NCBI RefSeq assembly: GCF_001640365.1
Contig: NZ_LWMI01000016.1
Location: 186,001 to 250,000, forward strand
Source: Candidatus Arsenophonus triatominarum
GTDB lineage: Bacteria > Pseudomonadota > Gammaproteobacteria > Enterobacterales > Enterobacteriaceae
DNA: 64,000 nucleotides
Reading direction: 5' to 3'
Made by a program: the position numbers and the translations under genes
Part shown: positions 44,700 through 54,332 of the stretch, piece by piece
How the letters are laid out: each line of letters starts with the position of its first letter
Position numbering within the stretch: the stretch's first letter is position 1
Notes under the pieces: model-generated
What the model was told of the DNA's origin: nothing
The model's database searches: none
Seen by the model: the letters and a program-made list of their open reading frames with translations, nothing else

Positions 44700-45901
44700 A
44701 TATTTTGTCCGGTTATCCATGCATTAAAAATATCTATAAAACATTCTTACAAGTAAGCAGTGTAAGATACTCTGGTTTGGCGTTATCAGAAGTAAGCCCA
44801 TAGCCTTTATCTCATGACACTATTAGTCGATGGCTACGACCTAAAGACCTATGGCGATTAGTTCAACCTTCTATAGACAAAAAAAGCCCTTGCGTACTAA
44901 TTGCCGATGATACATTAAGCATGTTGCTCAATAGTGAAATAAAGTTGCTTAAAATAAAAACAAGTTAGATACATCTAAAAAATACAAAAATAGTTTATTT
45001 TTTAATCTTATATGGGTTATTTTTAATGCAAAAATTGATGATTTTATCATCATCGGCTGGTTTTTTTGTAAGTCATAATTAATTTTGCTATTGAGCAACA
45101 GGCTTATTGATTGCCAAAACACGTAGTAAAAAAATAGAGATGGTCCATTATCAATATTCAGGTAATGAACATGATGTTATTGCTGGCATAGGTTTAGTTA
45201 ATTTACGTTGGCATAATCTAACAACTGTTGGATCAATTCCTATTGATTATCGTATTTATGATAAAGATTCTGATGGAAAAACAAAAAACACGCACTTTTC
45301 CGAAGTGCTCGCTCTTGCTAAAAAAAGAGGGATCATACCAGAAGCGGTAGTGATGGATGCCTGGTATTCTAGCCTGGATAATCTGAAATCAATTCGCTCT
45401 CATGGTTGGGTCTGGGTAACCACGCTGAGGAAAAACAGGATTGTTAACCATAACAAACAACTGAACAAGTTAGACATCTCAGAAGAAGGAACTCCAATAC
45501 ACTTACGAGGCTACGGTTGGGTGACTGTTTTCAAATTTACAACCAAAAACGGCCGCATTGATTACAGAGTAACAAACAAAGACAATCCCACCCGTCAATA
45601 CGTCAAATCTATCATGGATGCCCGTTGGTCCGTTGAAGTTTATCATCCAGAAGTTAAACAAAATTGTGGTATTGAACGCTGTCAGGCTCGCACTAGCCGA
45701 GCGCAAAGAAATCATATATTTCTCGCTATTTCTGCGTGGTTTGAACAACATAAACGTCGTATATCTGAAAAAATACCCCTTTATCAACAAAATTGGGACG
45801 TAATCAAAAATGCTATTGCTAAGCACATCCGTGTTTTATTAGCGTACCCAATTAGTTTTGTGCAAAACTCGTGTCCAATAAACTCAAACGCGGCGAACTA
45901 A
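44700..45901 (+). pseudogene. IS4/IS701-like transposase, interrupted
   Basis: N-part (SGYPCIKNIYKTFLQVSSVR, then SPCVLIADDTL) stops at the 189-bp insertion; the rest is open from 45107 (KKIEMVHYQYSGNEHDVIAG, VVMDAWYSS, SVEVYHPEVKQNCGIERC). The three catalytic blocks DDT, D and E are all present across the two parts. The codons past 45850 run beyond the usual stop after a one-base loss. Confidence 0.88.
44917..45105. repeat. MITE-like element family B (189 bp), single copy
   Basis: AAGCATGTTGCTCAATAG at 44917 and its near complement CTATTGAGCAACAGGCTT ending 45105, with ATT duplicated (44914-44916 and 45106-45108). The interior is AT-rich, non-coding, with an internal hairpin near 45040. Its ends match no other element in the window. 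Confidence 0.85.
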
Positions 45902-46017
45902 AAACCGGATCCACATTGATACCATAAGCACCATAGCCATAAATCAAAATCGGATTTTTGCTTTTTTGCCATCGATCCTTTACGATATACCAACGAAACT
46001 GGCACTTTTGTTCCATC

Positions 46018-46209
46018 CACGAGTTTCGCACAGGCATATAAAATTCCAGAAATGGCTTAAAAGCAATGGTTAATTTGCAAGTTACTAAAACGTATAAATT
46101 TGTTTAAATTACAATAAGTTGCTTTTAATTTATAAGATTTTGTCTATTTATATATTATGCTGAATTAAACTTAAAAATAAAGCGTTTTTTTATTGGTGCG
46201 AAACTTGTG
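46018..46209. repeat. MITE family A copy 13
   Basis: 192 bp between the ptrB remnant and the gap upstream of maeB's 3' end; right end mutated (AACTTGTG). No matching 5-bp duplication, so one side was probably rearranged. Confidence 0.9.
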
Positions 46210-46482
46210 ACACTATCTGATGAAAATTCGACCTGCAACAGTTCCAATAAACCGATTCTCTCTCCTTTTAGCAATAATGGATGGCTTTTACTCCTCACCT
46301 TAAGTGCGATTCAATTTCCTAACCATGAACATCCTGTTGGCAAATTTTTAGTTATTTAATAACACAAAATTAATAAATAAAGGCCTATGATACTAATCGA
46401 TAAAACAACTATTTTAAATAAATATTTAAACAATTAATCAACAAAATTAACGGCTATATTTTATCTTGCCATAATATAAAAA
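46210..46482. other. gap right of the ptrB remnant
   Basis: 273 bp. The first 100 bp are open on the minus strand (SHPLLLKGERIGLLELLQ) and could be a piece of a lost gene; it does not clearly match the expected N-terminal part of ptrB. The remainder is AT-rich. Confidence 0.4.
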
Positions 46483-46509
46483 ACCTCTGTTGTCGTGAGT
46501 AACAGAGGT
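46483..46509 (-). terminator. Rho-independent terminator of maeB
   Basis: ACCTCTGTT...AACAGAGGT stem, 9-nt loop, followed on the minus strand by T6, 18 bp downstream of the maeB stop. Confidence 0.85.
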
Positions 46510-46527
46510 CTAAATTTGTGGTTAATT

Positions 46528-48813
46528 TTATTCTATTAATGGCTGAGTTTGTGCTTCCGCTGCAGCTAGCGCAACCATATTAACGATACGTCGTACCGAT
46601 ACAATCGGTGTTAATATATGTACTGGTTTTGCTACTCCCATTAATACCGGCCCCACAGTGACGCCATTAGAACTGGTAACACGAAGTAAGTTATAACTAA
46701 TACGCGCAGCTTCCATATTAGGCATAATCAGCAAATTAGCCGATCCTTTTAATGTACTATCCGGCATAATATCTCGCCGAATGTTTTCAACTAATGCTGC
46801 ATCGCCGTGCATTTCCCCATCAATTTCCAACTCAGGATCGGCACGTTTGACTAATGCCAATGTTTTACGCATTTTTTGTGCTGATGGACAGTCTGAAGAA
46901 CCAAAACTTGAGCGAGATAATAGTGCCACTTTAGGCTCAATACCAAAACGCCTTACCGCCTGTGCCGCCATCAAAGTAAGTTCCGCCAGCTCCTCAGTGG
47001 TTGGATTGTCATTCACATAGGTATCTGCAATAAAAGTATTTCCCGTTGGCAACATCAAGGCATTCATTGCACCCGCTACTGAACTATTCTGCCGGAAGCC
47101 AAGCACATTTTTTATAATGGTAAAATGTTGATTATAACTACCAACAGTACCACAAATCATGCCATCGGCTTCACCTTGGCGGATCATCAACGCACCAATT
47201 AAGGTTGGGTTATTGATCACTTCTCTACGCGCCATTTCCTGCGAAACACCATGGCGTTTCATTAATTGATAATATTGTTGCCAATAGGTTTTAAAACGCG
47301 GATCATTTTCATTGTTAATCAACTCAAAATCTTCACCAATTTTAATTTGTAACCCAAGCTTTTCAATCCGCTTTTCAATCACACTGGGTCGACCAATTAA
47401 AATGGGATAAGCCAAACCTAAGGATATTAATTCTTGTGTTGCATGCAATATTCGTTTTTCCTCACCTTCCGCTAATACAATCCGTTTTTTTTCTTTGCGG
47501 GCCATAGAAAAAATCGGCTTCATAAATAGATGGGTGCTATAAACAAACTCATTAAGTTTTTCTATATAAGAATCAAAATCTGTAATTGGTCGTGTTGCTA
47601 CACCAGATTCCATTGCCGCTTTAGCGACTGCTGGCGCAATTTTAACAATTAAGCGCGTATCAAAAGGTTTTGGAATAATATAATCAGCACCAAATTTCAA
47701 CTCCCGATCACCGTAAGCGGAAATAACAACGTCATTCTGCTCGGCTAATGCCAAATCAGCAATTGCCTGAACACAGGCTAGTTTCATCTCTTCATTAATC
47801 GTGGTTGCCCCAACATCCAGCGCGCCGCGAAAGATAAAAGGAAAACAGAGTACATTGTTTACCTGATTAGGATAGTCAGAACGCCCAGTGCAGATAATCG
47901 CATCAGGTCGTGCTGCTTTTGCTATTGAAGGAAGAATTTCTGGTTCCGGATTGGCTAATGCTAAGATAAGCGGTGCATTAGCCATCGATTTTACCATTTC
48001 CGCAGTCAACACACCCGGCGCTGAGCAGCCTAAGAAAATATCCGCGCCTGGGATAACATCAGCTAGAGTACGTAAACCATTATCTTCAGTTGCATAAGCG
48101 GCTTTAGTCTCATCCATCACTTCATCGCGACCACGATAAATAACGCCTTTTGAGTCACAGACAATAATATTGCTACGATTAAGACCTAATGCAACCAATA
48201 AATTCATGCAGGCGATAGAAGCCGCACCTGCACCTGAAACAACTAAGCGAACCTGGTCAATTTTTTTATTAACAATGCGTAAACCATTCAATATTGCGGC
48301 GGTTGAAATAATGGCAGTACCATGCTGATCATCATGGAAAACAGGGATTTGCATTTTTTCACGCAGTTTTTTCTCAATATAAAAACATTCTGGTGCTTTA
48401 ATATCTTCCAAATTGATTCCGCCAAAGGTTGGCTCCAATGCGGCAATAACATCGATCAGTTTATCAGGGTTAGATTCGTCTATTTCGATATCAAATACAT
48501 CAATGCCGGAAAAATTTTTAAATAAAACACCTTTTCCTTCCATAACCGGTTTACCAGCCAAAGCACCAATATTTCCCAGTCCTAACACTGCGGTACCATT
48601 AGAAACTACGGCCACTAAATTAGCCTTAGCTGTATATTTGTAAGCAGTCAAAGGATCAGCTGCAATTTCAAGACAAGGATAAGCAACACCGGGAGAATAT
48701 GCGAGGGCCAGATCTCGTTGTGCCGTTAATGGCTTAGTCGGTGTAACTTCAATTTTACCTGGTTGGGGAAACTCATGAAAATCTAGCGCACTTTGTTTTA
48801 ATTTTTCATCCAT
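46528..48813 (-). CDS. maeB: NADP-dependent malic enzyme
   Basis: Oxidatively decarboxylates malate to pyruvate with NADP+, supplying NADPH and pyruvate in the cytoplasm. 761 residues against 759 in E. coli. The N-terminal malic enzyme domain (1-420) shows AYSPGVAYPCLEIAADP, LGLGNIGALAGKPVMEGKG and PVFHDDQHGTAIIST, and the dinucleotide site VVSGAGAASIACMNLLVAL. The C-terminal 320 residues form a phosphotransacetylase-like domain (RKEKKRIVLAEGEEKRI to the end), regulatory in this enzyme. The start MDEKLKQSALDFHEFPQPGK is the family start. Monocistronic with its own terminator; intact. Confidence 0.97.
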   Translation of the reverse strand: MDEKLKQSALDFHEFPQPGKIEVTPTKPLTAQRDLALAYSPGVAYPCLEIAADPLTAYKYTAKANLVAVVSNGTAVLGLGNIGALAGKPVMEGKGVLFKNFSGIDVFDIEIDESNPDKLIDVIAALEPTFGGINLEDIKAPECFYIEKKLREKMQIPVFHDDQHGTAIISTAAILNGLRIVNKKIDQVRLVVSGAGAASIACMNLLVALGLNRSNIIVCDSKGVIYRGRDEVMDETKAAYATEDNGLRTLADVIPGADIFLGCSAPGVLTAEMVKSMANAPLILALANPEPEILPSIAKAARPDAIICTGRSDYPNQVNNVLCFPFIFRGALDVGATTINEEMKLACVQAIADLALAEQNDVVISAYGDRELKFGADYIIPKPFDTRLIVKIAPAVAKAAMESGVATRPITDFDSYIEKLNEFVYSTHLFMKPIFSMARKEKKRIVLAEGEEKRILHATQELISLGLAYPILIGRPSVIEKRIEKLGLQIKIGEDFELINNENDPRFKTYWQQYYQLMKRHGVSQEMARREVINNPTLIGALMIRQGEADGMICGTVGSYNQHFTIIKNVLGFRQNSSVAGAMNALMLPTGNTFIADTYVNDNPTTEELAELTLMAAQAVRRFGIEPKVALLSRSSFGSSDCPSAQKMRKTLALVKRADPELEIDGEMHGDAALVENIRRDIMPDSTLKGSANLLIMPNMEAARISYNLLRVTSSNGVTVGPVLMGVAKPVHILTPIVSVRRIVNMVALAAAEAQTQPLIE

Positions 48814-48929
48814 TGTGTGTCCTTAGAGAATTTTTATTAGAAAAACATCCCCATTATAGTAATCTCTATCAATGAAATCATGACATATACAACAATTTCG
48901 GCAGAAACTAGCTAAACTTGAATATTCTA

Positions 48930-49813
48930 TAGCTAGGCGACTTAATTTTGATTACAAGGTGTGTTATGAGTTATACAATTGATTTTCGACGTAAAGTAAT
49001 ATCTGTAAGGAAAGCCGAAGGTTTAACAATTCGAGAAACTGCGAAACAATTCCGTATTGGAAAAGCGTCTTTAGTACGTTGGCTTAAACGACCAGAGCCA
49101 AAAAATTCAACGCCACGTAAGAGGAAGCTCGATAAAAATGCTTTAGCAAAAGATGTGGAACAGTATCCAGATGCTTACCAAAAGGAACGGGCAGAGCGAT
49201 TCGGTGTTTGTAAAAAGACTATTTGGCAATCCCTTAAAAAGCTGGGATTAACCTATAAAAAAAAAACTCTATTCCATCCAAAAACCAACGAAAGCGACAG
49301 GCTGGCACATCAGCAAAAAAGACAACAGTATGAAAAAAAAAGATAAATCTGTTGTTTTTATTGATGAAAGTGGTTTTTCACATGACACTCCACGAACTCA
49401 CGGCTATTCCCCAAAAGGTCACCGTTGTTTTGGTCTGAAAAACTGGGGTGCTAAGGGAAGAACAAATGTTATTGGCGCTTTATTGGGAACAACCCTTTTT
49501 GCTATCGGATTATTTGATTGCAATATTAATCGTGATGTTTTTTATGTTTGGATCACAAAAATATTGCTCCCAGAACTTCCTGAAAATTCTGTTATTTTTA
49601 TGGACAACGCTAGCTTTCACAAAGGTAAGAATATTGAACAGGCAATTATAAACGCAGGACACCAGATAGAATATTTGCCTGTGTATTCACCAGATTTAAA
49701 TCCTATAGAACATAAATGGTCTCAAGCTAAACGTAAAAAGATGGAAACAGGATGCACTATCGATGACCTGTTTTTAATACATATGCTGTAATCAAAATTA
49801 AGTCGCCTAGCTA
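48930..49813 (+). mobile_element. IS630-family element, 884-bp variant
   Basis: Standard ends with TA on both sides, inserted about 115 bp upstream of maeB. It has ten A in the first run and nine in the second, unlike any other copy here. Confidence 0.97.
48966..49791 (+). CDS. IS630 transposase, A10/A9 variant
   Basis: With ten A in the first run, orfA continues in the conserved frame TLFHPKTNESDRLAHQQKRQ to TAA at 49346. The DDE half is a complete 153-codon frame from ATG 49330 (MKKKDKSVVFIDESGFSHDT) to 49791, overlapping by 17 bp. It needs one slip at the second run to give a single protein, or it may work as two polypeptides. Confidence 0.8.
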
Positions 49814-49992
49814 TATCAACAAAATCAATATAACTAAATAACCTGAGTTCGGGATAAGCATTATCAATTATGCTTGAAGATATGTTCCTGCCACCGGCAT
49901 CTTTGGTTTAGATGGAATTAAACAATATGCAACCAGCCCTGCTAATAAATTCACTACAAAGTTAGCAGGAGAGCGGTGCCGCGTATGCTCTA

Positions 49993-50868
49993 TAGCTAAG
50001 CGACTTAATTTTGATTACAGCATATGTATTAAAAACAGGTCATCGATAGTGCATCCTGTTTCCATCTTTTTACGTTTAGCTTGAGACCATTTATGTTCTA
50101 TAGGATTTAAATCTGGTGAATACACAGGCAAATATTCTATCTGGTGTCCTGCGTTTATAATTGCCTGTTCAATATTCTTACCTTTGTGAAAGCTAGCGTT
50201 GTCCATAAAAATAACAGAATTTTCAGGAAGTTCTGGGAGCAATATTTTTGTGATCCAAACATAAAAAACATCACGATTAATATTGCAATCAAATAATCCG
50301 ATAGCAAAAAGGGTTGTTCCCAATAAAGCGCCAATAACATTTGTTCTTCCCTTAGCACCCCAGTTTTTCAGGCCAAAACAACGGTGACCTTTTGGGGAAT
50401 AGCCGTGAGTTCGTGGAGTGTCATGTGAAAAACCACTTTCATCAATAAAAACAACAGATTTATCTTTTTTTTTCATACTGTTGTCTTTTTTGCTGATGTG
50501 CCAGCCTGTCGCTTTCGTTGGTTTTTGGATGGAATAGAGTTTTTTTTATAGGTTAATCCCAGCTTTTTAAGGGATTGCCAAATAGTCTTTTTACAAACAC
50601 CGAATCGCTCTGCCCGTTCCTTTTGGTAAGCATCTGGATACTGTTCCTTTGCTAAAGCATTTTTATCGAGCTTTCTCTTACGTGGCGTTGAATTTTTTGG
50701 CTCTGGTCGTTTAAGCCAACGTACTAAAGACGCTTTTCCAATACGGAATTGTTTCGCAGTTTCTCGAATTGTTAAACCTTCGGCTTTCCTTACAGATATT
50801 ACTTTACGTCGAAAATCAATTGTATAACTCATAACACACCTTGTAATCAAAATTAAGTCGCCTAGCTA
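49993..50868 (-). mobile_element. IS630-family element, 876-bp variant
   Basis: Left end has one change (TAGCTAAGCG). It shares the six-base loss in orfA and the A9 second run with the copy at 30925-31800, so the two belong to one sublineage. Confidence 0.95.
50015..50832 (-). CDS. IS630 transposase, A8/A9 two-ORF variant
   Basis: orfA (50832-50474) ends in TGA that overlaps the ATG of a complete 153-codon DDE frame (50476-50015) as ATGA. The DDE frame holds FIDESGFS, VIFMDNASFH and LNPIEHKW. The arrangement allows coupled translation of two polypeptides without frameshifting. Confidence 0.85.
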
Positions 50869-51186
50869 TATCTGACAAAGAACTCATCAAATACCGTTTC
50901 AATGACAGAACGATGACGCAAGATGGCTTTGTCGAAACAAGTCTGTTCAACAGGCTTCATTTTCTTCTTGATATTCGTTATAAGGTTAATTCCCATTGTT
51001 TTCAGTTGCTGTTTCAGTGAAGCCGATAAATACCCTTTATCCGCATACAAACAACCAGAAAGATCTTTTATCAGCTCAGGTAATGGTTTCCGATCATCTG
51101 TGTTTCCTGGTGTAAGTCGAAAACTGAGTATTTCCCCCAAATGATTGATAATTACATGAAGTTTGAAACCAAAGAACCAACCTGTT
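50862..51186 (-). pseudogene. IS982 transposase fragment
   Basis: About 100 codons remain: EILSFRLTPGNTDDRKPLPE, SGCLYADKGYLSASLKQQ and RHRSVIETVFDE. The first catalytic Asp and the N-terminus are missing. Confidence 0.85.
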
Positions 51187-51377
51187 CACGAGTTTCGCAC
51201 CAATAAAAAACGCTCTATTTTTAAGTTTAATTCAGCATAATATATGAATAGACAAAATCTTATAAATTAAAATCAACTTATTGTAATTTAAACAAATTTA
51301 TACGTTTTAGTAACTTGCAAATTAACCATTGCTTTTAAGTCATTTCTGGAATTTTATATGCCTGTGCGAAACTCGTG
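51187..51377. repeat. MITE family A copy 14
   Basis: 191 bp between an IS982 fragment and an IS4-like fragment; no target duplication, so it lies at a recombination join. Confidence 0.92.
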
Positions 51378-51679
51378 ACTACGTGTTTTGGCAATTAGTG
51401 TATCGTCAGCTATTAGTACGCAAGGGCTTTTTTTGTCTATAGATGTTTCAACTAATCTCCACAGGTCTTTAGGTCGAAAACACCTGCTTTTTAGCCATCG
51501 ACTAATAGTGTCATGAGACAAAGGTGATGGGCTTACTTCTGATAACGCCAAACCAGAGTATCTTGTAAGAATGTTTTGTAGATATATTTAATGCATGGAT
51601 AAACTGACAAAATATAAACACCCTAATTTTTTCTTGTTTTTAAATTTATACTTCTTTTTTGGAGATTGCGAAACTCGTG
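51378..51679 (-). mobile_element. IS4/IS701-like N-terminal fragment
   Basis: Encodes LALSEVSPSPLSHDTISRWL and SPCVLIADDTLIAKTRS and ends GCGAAACTCGTG at 51679. The catalytic D and E blocks are missing. It differs at several bases from the other copies, suggesting an older insertion. Confidence 0.88.
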
Positions 51680-51941
51680 TAATATTGAAATTAAAATATA
51701 AAACTGGTGACCTTTATATTATTAAATTTTTTATAATCATAAAATTTAAGACTATTGAATTTAAAATTATAAAATTCAATGTGTTTTTTATTTAAGATAA
51801 TTACCTTTTGGTTATTTCATTAATATTGTTTTTCTTATATTCTTGCAATGTTTTATTTTTTCAAAAAACTTTAAAGACTAATAATTAAAATCAGTTGTAA
51901 AAACCCATTTATTTCTACAGGTATTTAAAAAGGAATATACT

Positions 51942-52564
51942 ATGTCTAATCATTCAATAATGTTGGTTGATGAACATTCCCTAATACGTCATAGTTTAAA
52001 ACAACTCATTAAAGCTGCAGATGAATTTAGTGTCGCCGGTGAAGTAAGTAATGGCGTTGATGTTATTAATATAGCCAATCAATTAAAGCCAGATATTATT
52101 ATGATGGATATTAATATATCTAACATGTATGGTCTTGAAGTTATTCGTCAAATTAGAAAAGAGGGGGATTAAATCTTATATATTAATTCTCTCTTTTTCT
52201 GCTAATAGAATTGATGTTTATAATGCTATCGATGCTGGTGCTAACGGTTATTTGTTAAAAAATTGCGAATTAGATATGTTACTTAATAGCCTGAAAAGCG
52301 CCACAAATGGTTTGCCAGTTTTTAGCAATCAAATTCATCAGCATTTAAATAATCGTCATCAATATCAAGATCCACTTTCTTCTATTAACAAAACGTGAAT
52401 TTAAAGTATTACGTGAAATTGCTAATCGATTAAAAAATAGAGAAATATCTAAATCTCTTTTTGTTTCTGAAGAAACAGTCAAAGTACATATTCGTAATTT
52501 GCTGAAAAAACTTAATGTGCGTTCTCGCTTAGAAGCCAGCCTAGTTTATGTGCGCGCTAAATAA
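51942..52564 (+). pseudogene. narP: NarL/NarP-family response regulator, two frameshifts
   Basis: Nitrate/nitrite two-component regulator type. ATG 51942 follows AAGGA. The receiver domain starts SIMLVDEHSLIRHSLKQLI with the phosphoacceptor Asp in DIIMMDINIS. A G5 run near 52164 shifts the frame; it resumes IKSYILILSFSANRIDVYNA and AGANGYLLKN. A second shift near 52375 precedes the LuxR-type HTH LTKREFKVLREIANRLKNRE, ISKSLFVSEETVKVHIRNLL, and the C-terminus KLNVRSRLEASLVYVRAK. Total about 206 codons against 215 in E. coli NarP. narQ, which lies near dapE in E. coli, is absent. The narP assignment is from the KLNVRSR end and could also fit another NarL-type regulator. Confidence 0.8.
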
Positions 52565-52821
52565 ACTTAACATAGATAAAATATCATTAAAGGATGAAGA
52601 AATGATTTATTAAAACATCATCATCTAACATATAGTATATTTATATGCATTGCTTAATTAACACATCATTTTATGTGATGTAGAATATATTTTATTGAAT
52701 TATTTTATAATCGATTTCTAATAAATTTAATAAGTATTCTACTTAATAGTAGCCCTATATAGATTATTATCGCATTTTGCAGCATTATAGAGATCTTTGC
52801 TACATATCAAAAAAGGAAATT
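52565..52821. other. AT-rich gap upstream of yffB
   Basis: 257 bp without coding signal. It should hold the promoter of the yffB-dapE unit. Confidence 0.5.
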
Positions 52822-53199
52822 ATGATGTCAACATCAGCAAGTTACATACTTTATGGTATAAAAAATTGTGATACTATTAAAAAGGCACGTCAATGGCTGG
52901 ATAATCACCATATAATCTATCAATTCCATGATTATCGCACGGATGGGATATCAAGTGAATTACTCGAAATTTTTATTCAATACTTAGACTGGGAAGCCTT
53001 GATCAATAAACGTGGTACGACCTGGAAAAAATTGTCCGATGAGCAAAAAGTTAATATTATTGATGTCGCTAGTGCTAAAGAGTTAATGTTAAAATATCCA
53101 GCAATTATTAAACGCCCATTATTAACAACTACTGGTAACCATTATCTACTCGGTTTTTCTATAGACGAATACCAACAATTTATTCATCACAGAGGCTAA
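52822..53199 (+). CDS. yffB: ArsC/Spx-family protein YffB
   Basis: Small thioredoxin-fold protein of the ArsC-like family; the E. coli homologue binds glutathione, and its role is unclear. 125 residues against 118. [20 protein letters not shown] holds the single N-terminal Cys (KNCDTI), followed by [27 protein letters not shown] and [10 protein letters not shown], all family hallmarks. An AAGGA site precedes ATG 52822; the next codon is also ATG and could be used instead. Two bases separate it from dapE, so the pair is one operon as in E. coli. Confidence 0.93.
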   Translation: MMSTSASYILYGIKNCDTIKKARQWLDNHHIIYQFHDYRTDGISSELLEIFIQYLDWEALINKRGTTWKKLSDEQKVNIIDVASAKELMLKYPAIIKRPLLTTTGNHYLLGFSIDEYQQFIHHRG

Positions 53200-53201
53200 C
53201 T

Positions 53202-54332
53202 ATGATTTGTCCTGTTCTTAAGCTTGCTCAACAACTTATTCAACAACCCTCTGTTAGCCCCGATGATAATGGCTGTCAAACAATTTTAATTAATCGATTG
53301 AAAAAACTTGGTTTTTCAATTGAAGTCATGCCCTTTGACGATACCACCAATCTATGGGCATATCATGGCGGACAAGGCGAAACGCTGGCTTTTGCTGGAC
53401 ATACCGATGTTGTTCCGCCAGGTGCAACTCACAATTGGCGTTATCCTCCTTTTATACCAACATTAAATAATGGACTGCTCTATGGCCGAGGAGCAGCCGA
53501 TATGAAAGGTTCCCTTGCTGCAATGATTATTGCCGCCGAAAGATTTATTAGCGATTTTCCCAACCATTCTGGCCGATTAGCCTTCTTAATTACCTCTGAC
53601 GAAGAGGCTAAAGCCACTAATGGTACGGTAAAAGTGGTTAATGAATTAATGATACGTAATGAACAAATTGATTATTGCATAGTTAGTGAACCATCTAGCC
53701 AGATTAAGATTGGTGATATTATCAAGAATGGTCGTCGAGGATCACTCTACGCCAAACTCACCATCCAAGGAACGCAAGGGCACATTGCCTACCCCCATTT
53801 AGCCAATAATCCAATACATAGTTCATTGCCTTTTTTACATGAACTAGTTAATAAAAAATGGGATGCAGGCAATGCTTATTTTCCTTCCACCAGCATGCAG
53901 ATTTCCAATATTCATGCTGGTACTGGCAGTAACAATATTATTCCTGGCGAGATAGTTATACAATTCAATTTTCGCTTTAGCAACGAGCTCACCGAGCAAC
54001 AAATTCGCCACCAAGTTGAAGCAATACTAGAAAAATATCAACTCAATTATAAAATTGAGTGGTCATTATCCGGCCATCCCTTTTTAACAGAAAAAGGTAA
54101 ATTAATTAATATTGTCAGCCAGGTGATAAAACAATATTGCGGCTATCAACCTCAGCTATCAACTGATGGAGGAACATCTGATGGCCGTTTTATTGCTAAA
54201 ATGGGGGCACAAATTGTTGAATTAGGCCCTTTAAATACAACCATTCATAAAGTTGATGAATGTGTTAGTGTTGCTGATCTTCAGAAATTAAGTCTTTTTT
54301 ATCAGGAAATTATGCAAAAAATATTATTATGA
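53202..54332 (+). CDS. dapE: succinyl-diaminopimelate desuccinylase
   Basis: Zinc metalloenzyme of the M20 family that hydrolyses N-succinyl-LL-2,6-diaminopimelate, a late step toward meso-DAP and lysine. 376 residues, full length. Metal ligands are in [11 protein letters not shown] (His), [11 protein letters not shown] (Asp), [12 protein letters not shown] (catalytic and ligand Glu) and [13 protein letters not shown] (His). The [11 protein letters not shown] segment is also conserved. Start two bases after yffB, with GAGG overlapping the yffB end. With dapA at the other end of the block, the lysine/DAP route appears retained. Confidence 0.97.
   Translation: MICPVLKLAQQLIQQPSVSPDDNGCQTILINRLKKLGFSIEVMPFDDTTNLWAYHGGQGETLAFAGHTDVVPPGATHNWRYPPFIPTLNNGLLYGRGAADMKGSLAAMIIAAERFISDFPNHSGRLAFLITSDEEAKATNGTVKVVNELMIRNEQIDYCIVSEPSSQIKIGDIIKNGRRGSLYAKLTIQGTQGHIAYPHLANNPIHSSLPFLHELVNKKWDAGNAYFPSTSMQISNIHAGTGSNNIIPGEIVIQFNFRFSNELTEQQIRHQVEAILEKYQLNYKIEWSLSGHPFLTEKGKLINIVSQVIKQYCGYQPQLSTDGGTSDGRFIAKMGAQIVELGPLNTTIHKVDECVSVADLQKLSLFYQEIMQKILL

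Larger units (their letters stand above)
44440..45873 (+). mobile_element. IS4/IS701-like element in ptrB, with two MITEs inside
   Basis: CACGAGTTTCGCAATC at 44440 and the end ACTCGTG at 45873. TCCAA is duplicated in ptrB at 44435-44439 and 45874-45878, showing that this IS makes a 5-bp duplication. It contains a family A MITE (44486-44676) and a different 189-bp element (44917-45105); without them it is about 1.05 kb. Confidence 0.95.
41045..46017 (-). pseudogene. ptrB: oligopeptidase B, split by several insertions
   Basis: Serine oligopeptidase cleaving short peptides after Arg/Lys. Pieces from N to C on the minus strand: 45879-46017 (TKVPVSLVYRK, then after an extra G, PILIYGYGAYGINVDPVFSS), 44003-44439 ([20 protein letters not shown], a TAA stop, then [19 protein letters not shown] with the catalytic Ser, and [18 protein letters not shown]), 42293-42346 ([16 protein letters not shown]), and 41045-41207 (MEAGHGGKSGRFNRL with the catalytic His). 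Between them lie an IS4-like element, two IS630 units in tandem, a MITE and another IS630. The first 400 or so residues are not found. It is a clear pseudogene with every main catalytic block still legible. Confidence 0.93.
49841..51186 (-). mobile_element. IS982-family element, cut by IS630 and a MITE
   Basis: ACCTGAGTTCGGGATAAG at 49841. IS630 lies at 49993-50868. An eight-base loss follows at 50880. The element ends at 51186, where a MITE begins, and does not resume after it. Confidence 0.9.

Noticed and set aside
46210..46310. N-terminal ptrB remnant right of the MITE
   Set aside because: Open on the right strand, but the residues do not match the expected PtrB region, and the MITE lacks a target duplication there.
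11448..51377. Regular ~190-bp repeats as a CRISPR or satellite array
   Set aside because: They are scattered, flanked by target duplications and have inverted ends, so they are MITEs; no direct-repeat/spacer pattern exists.
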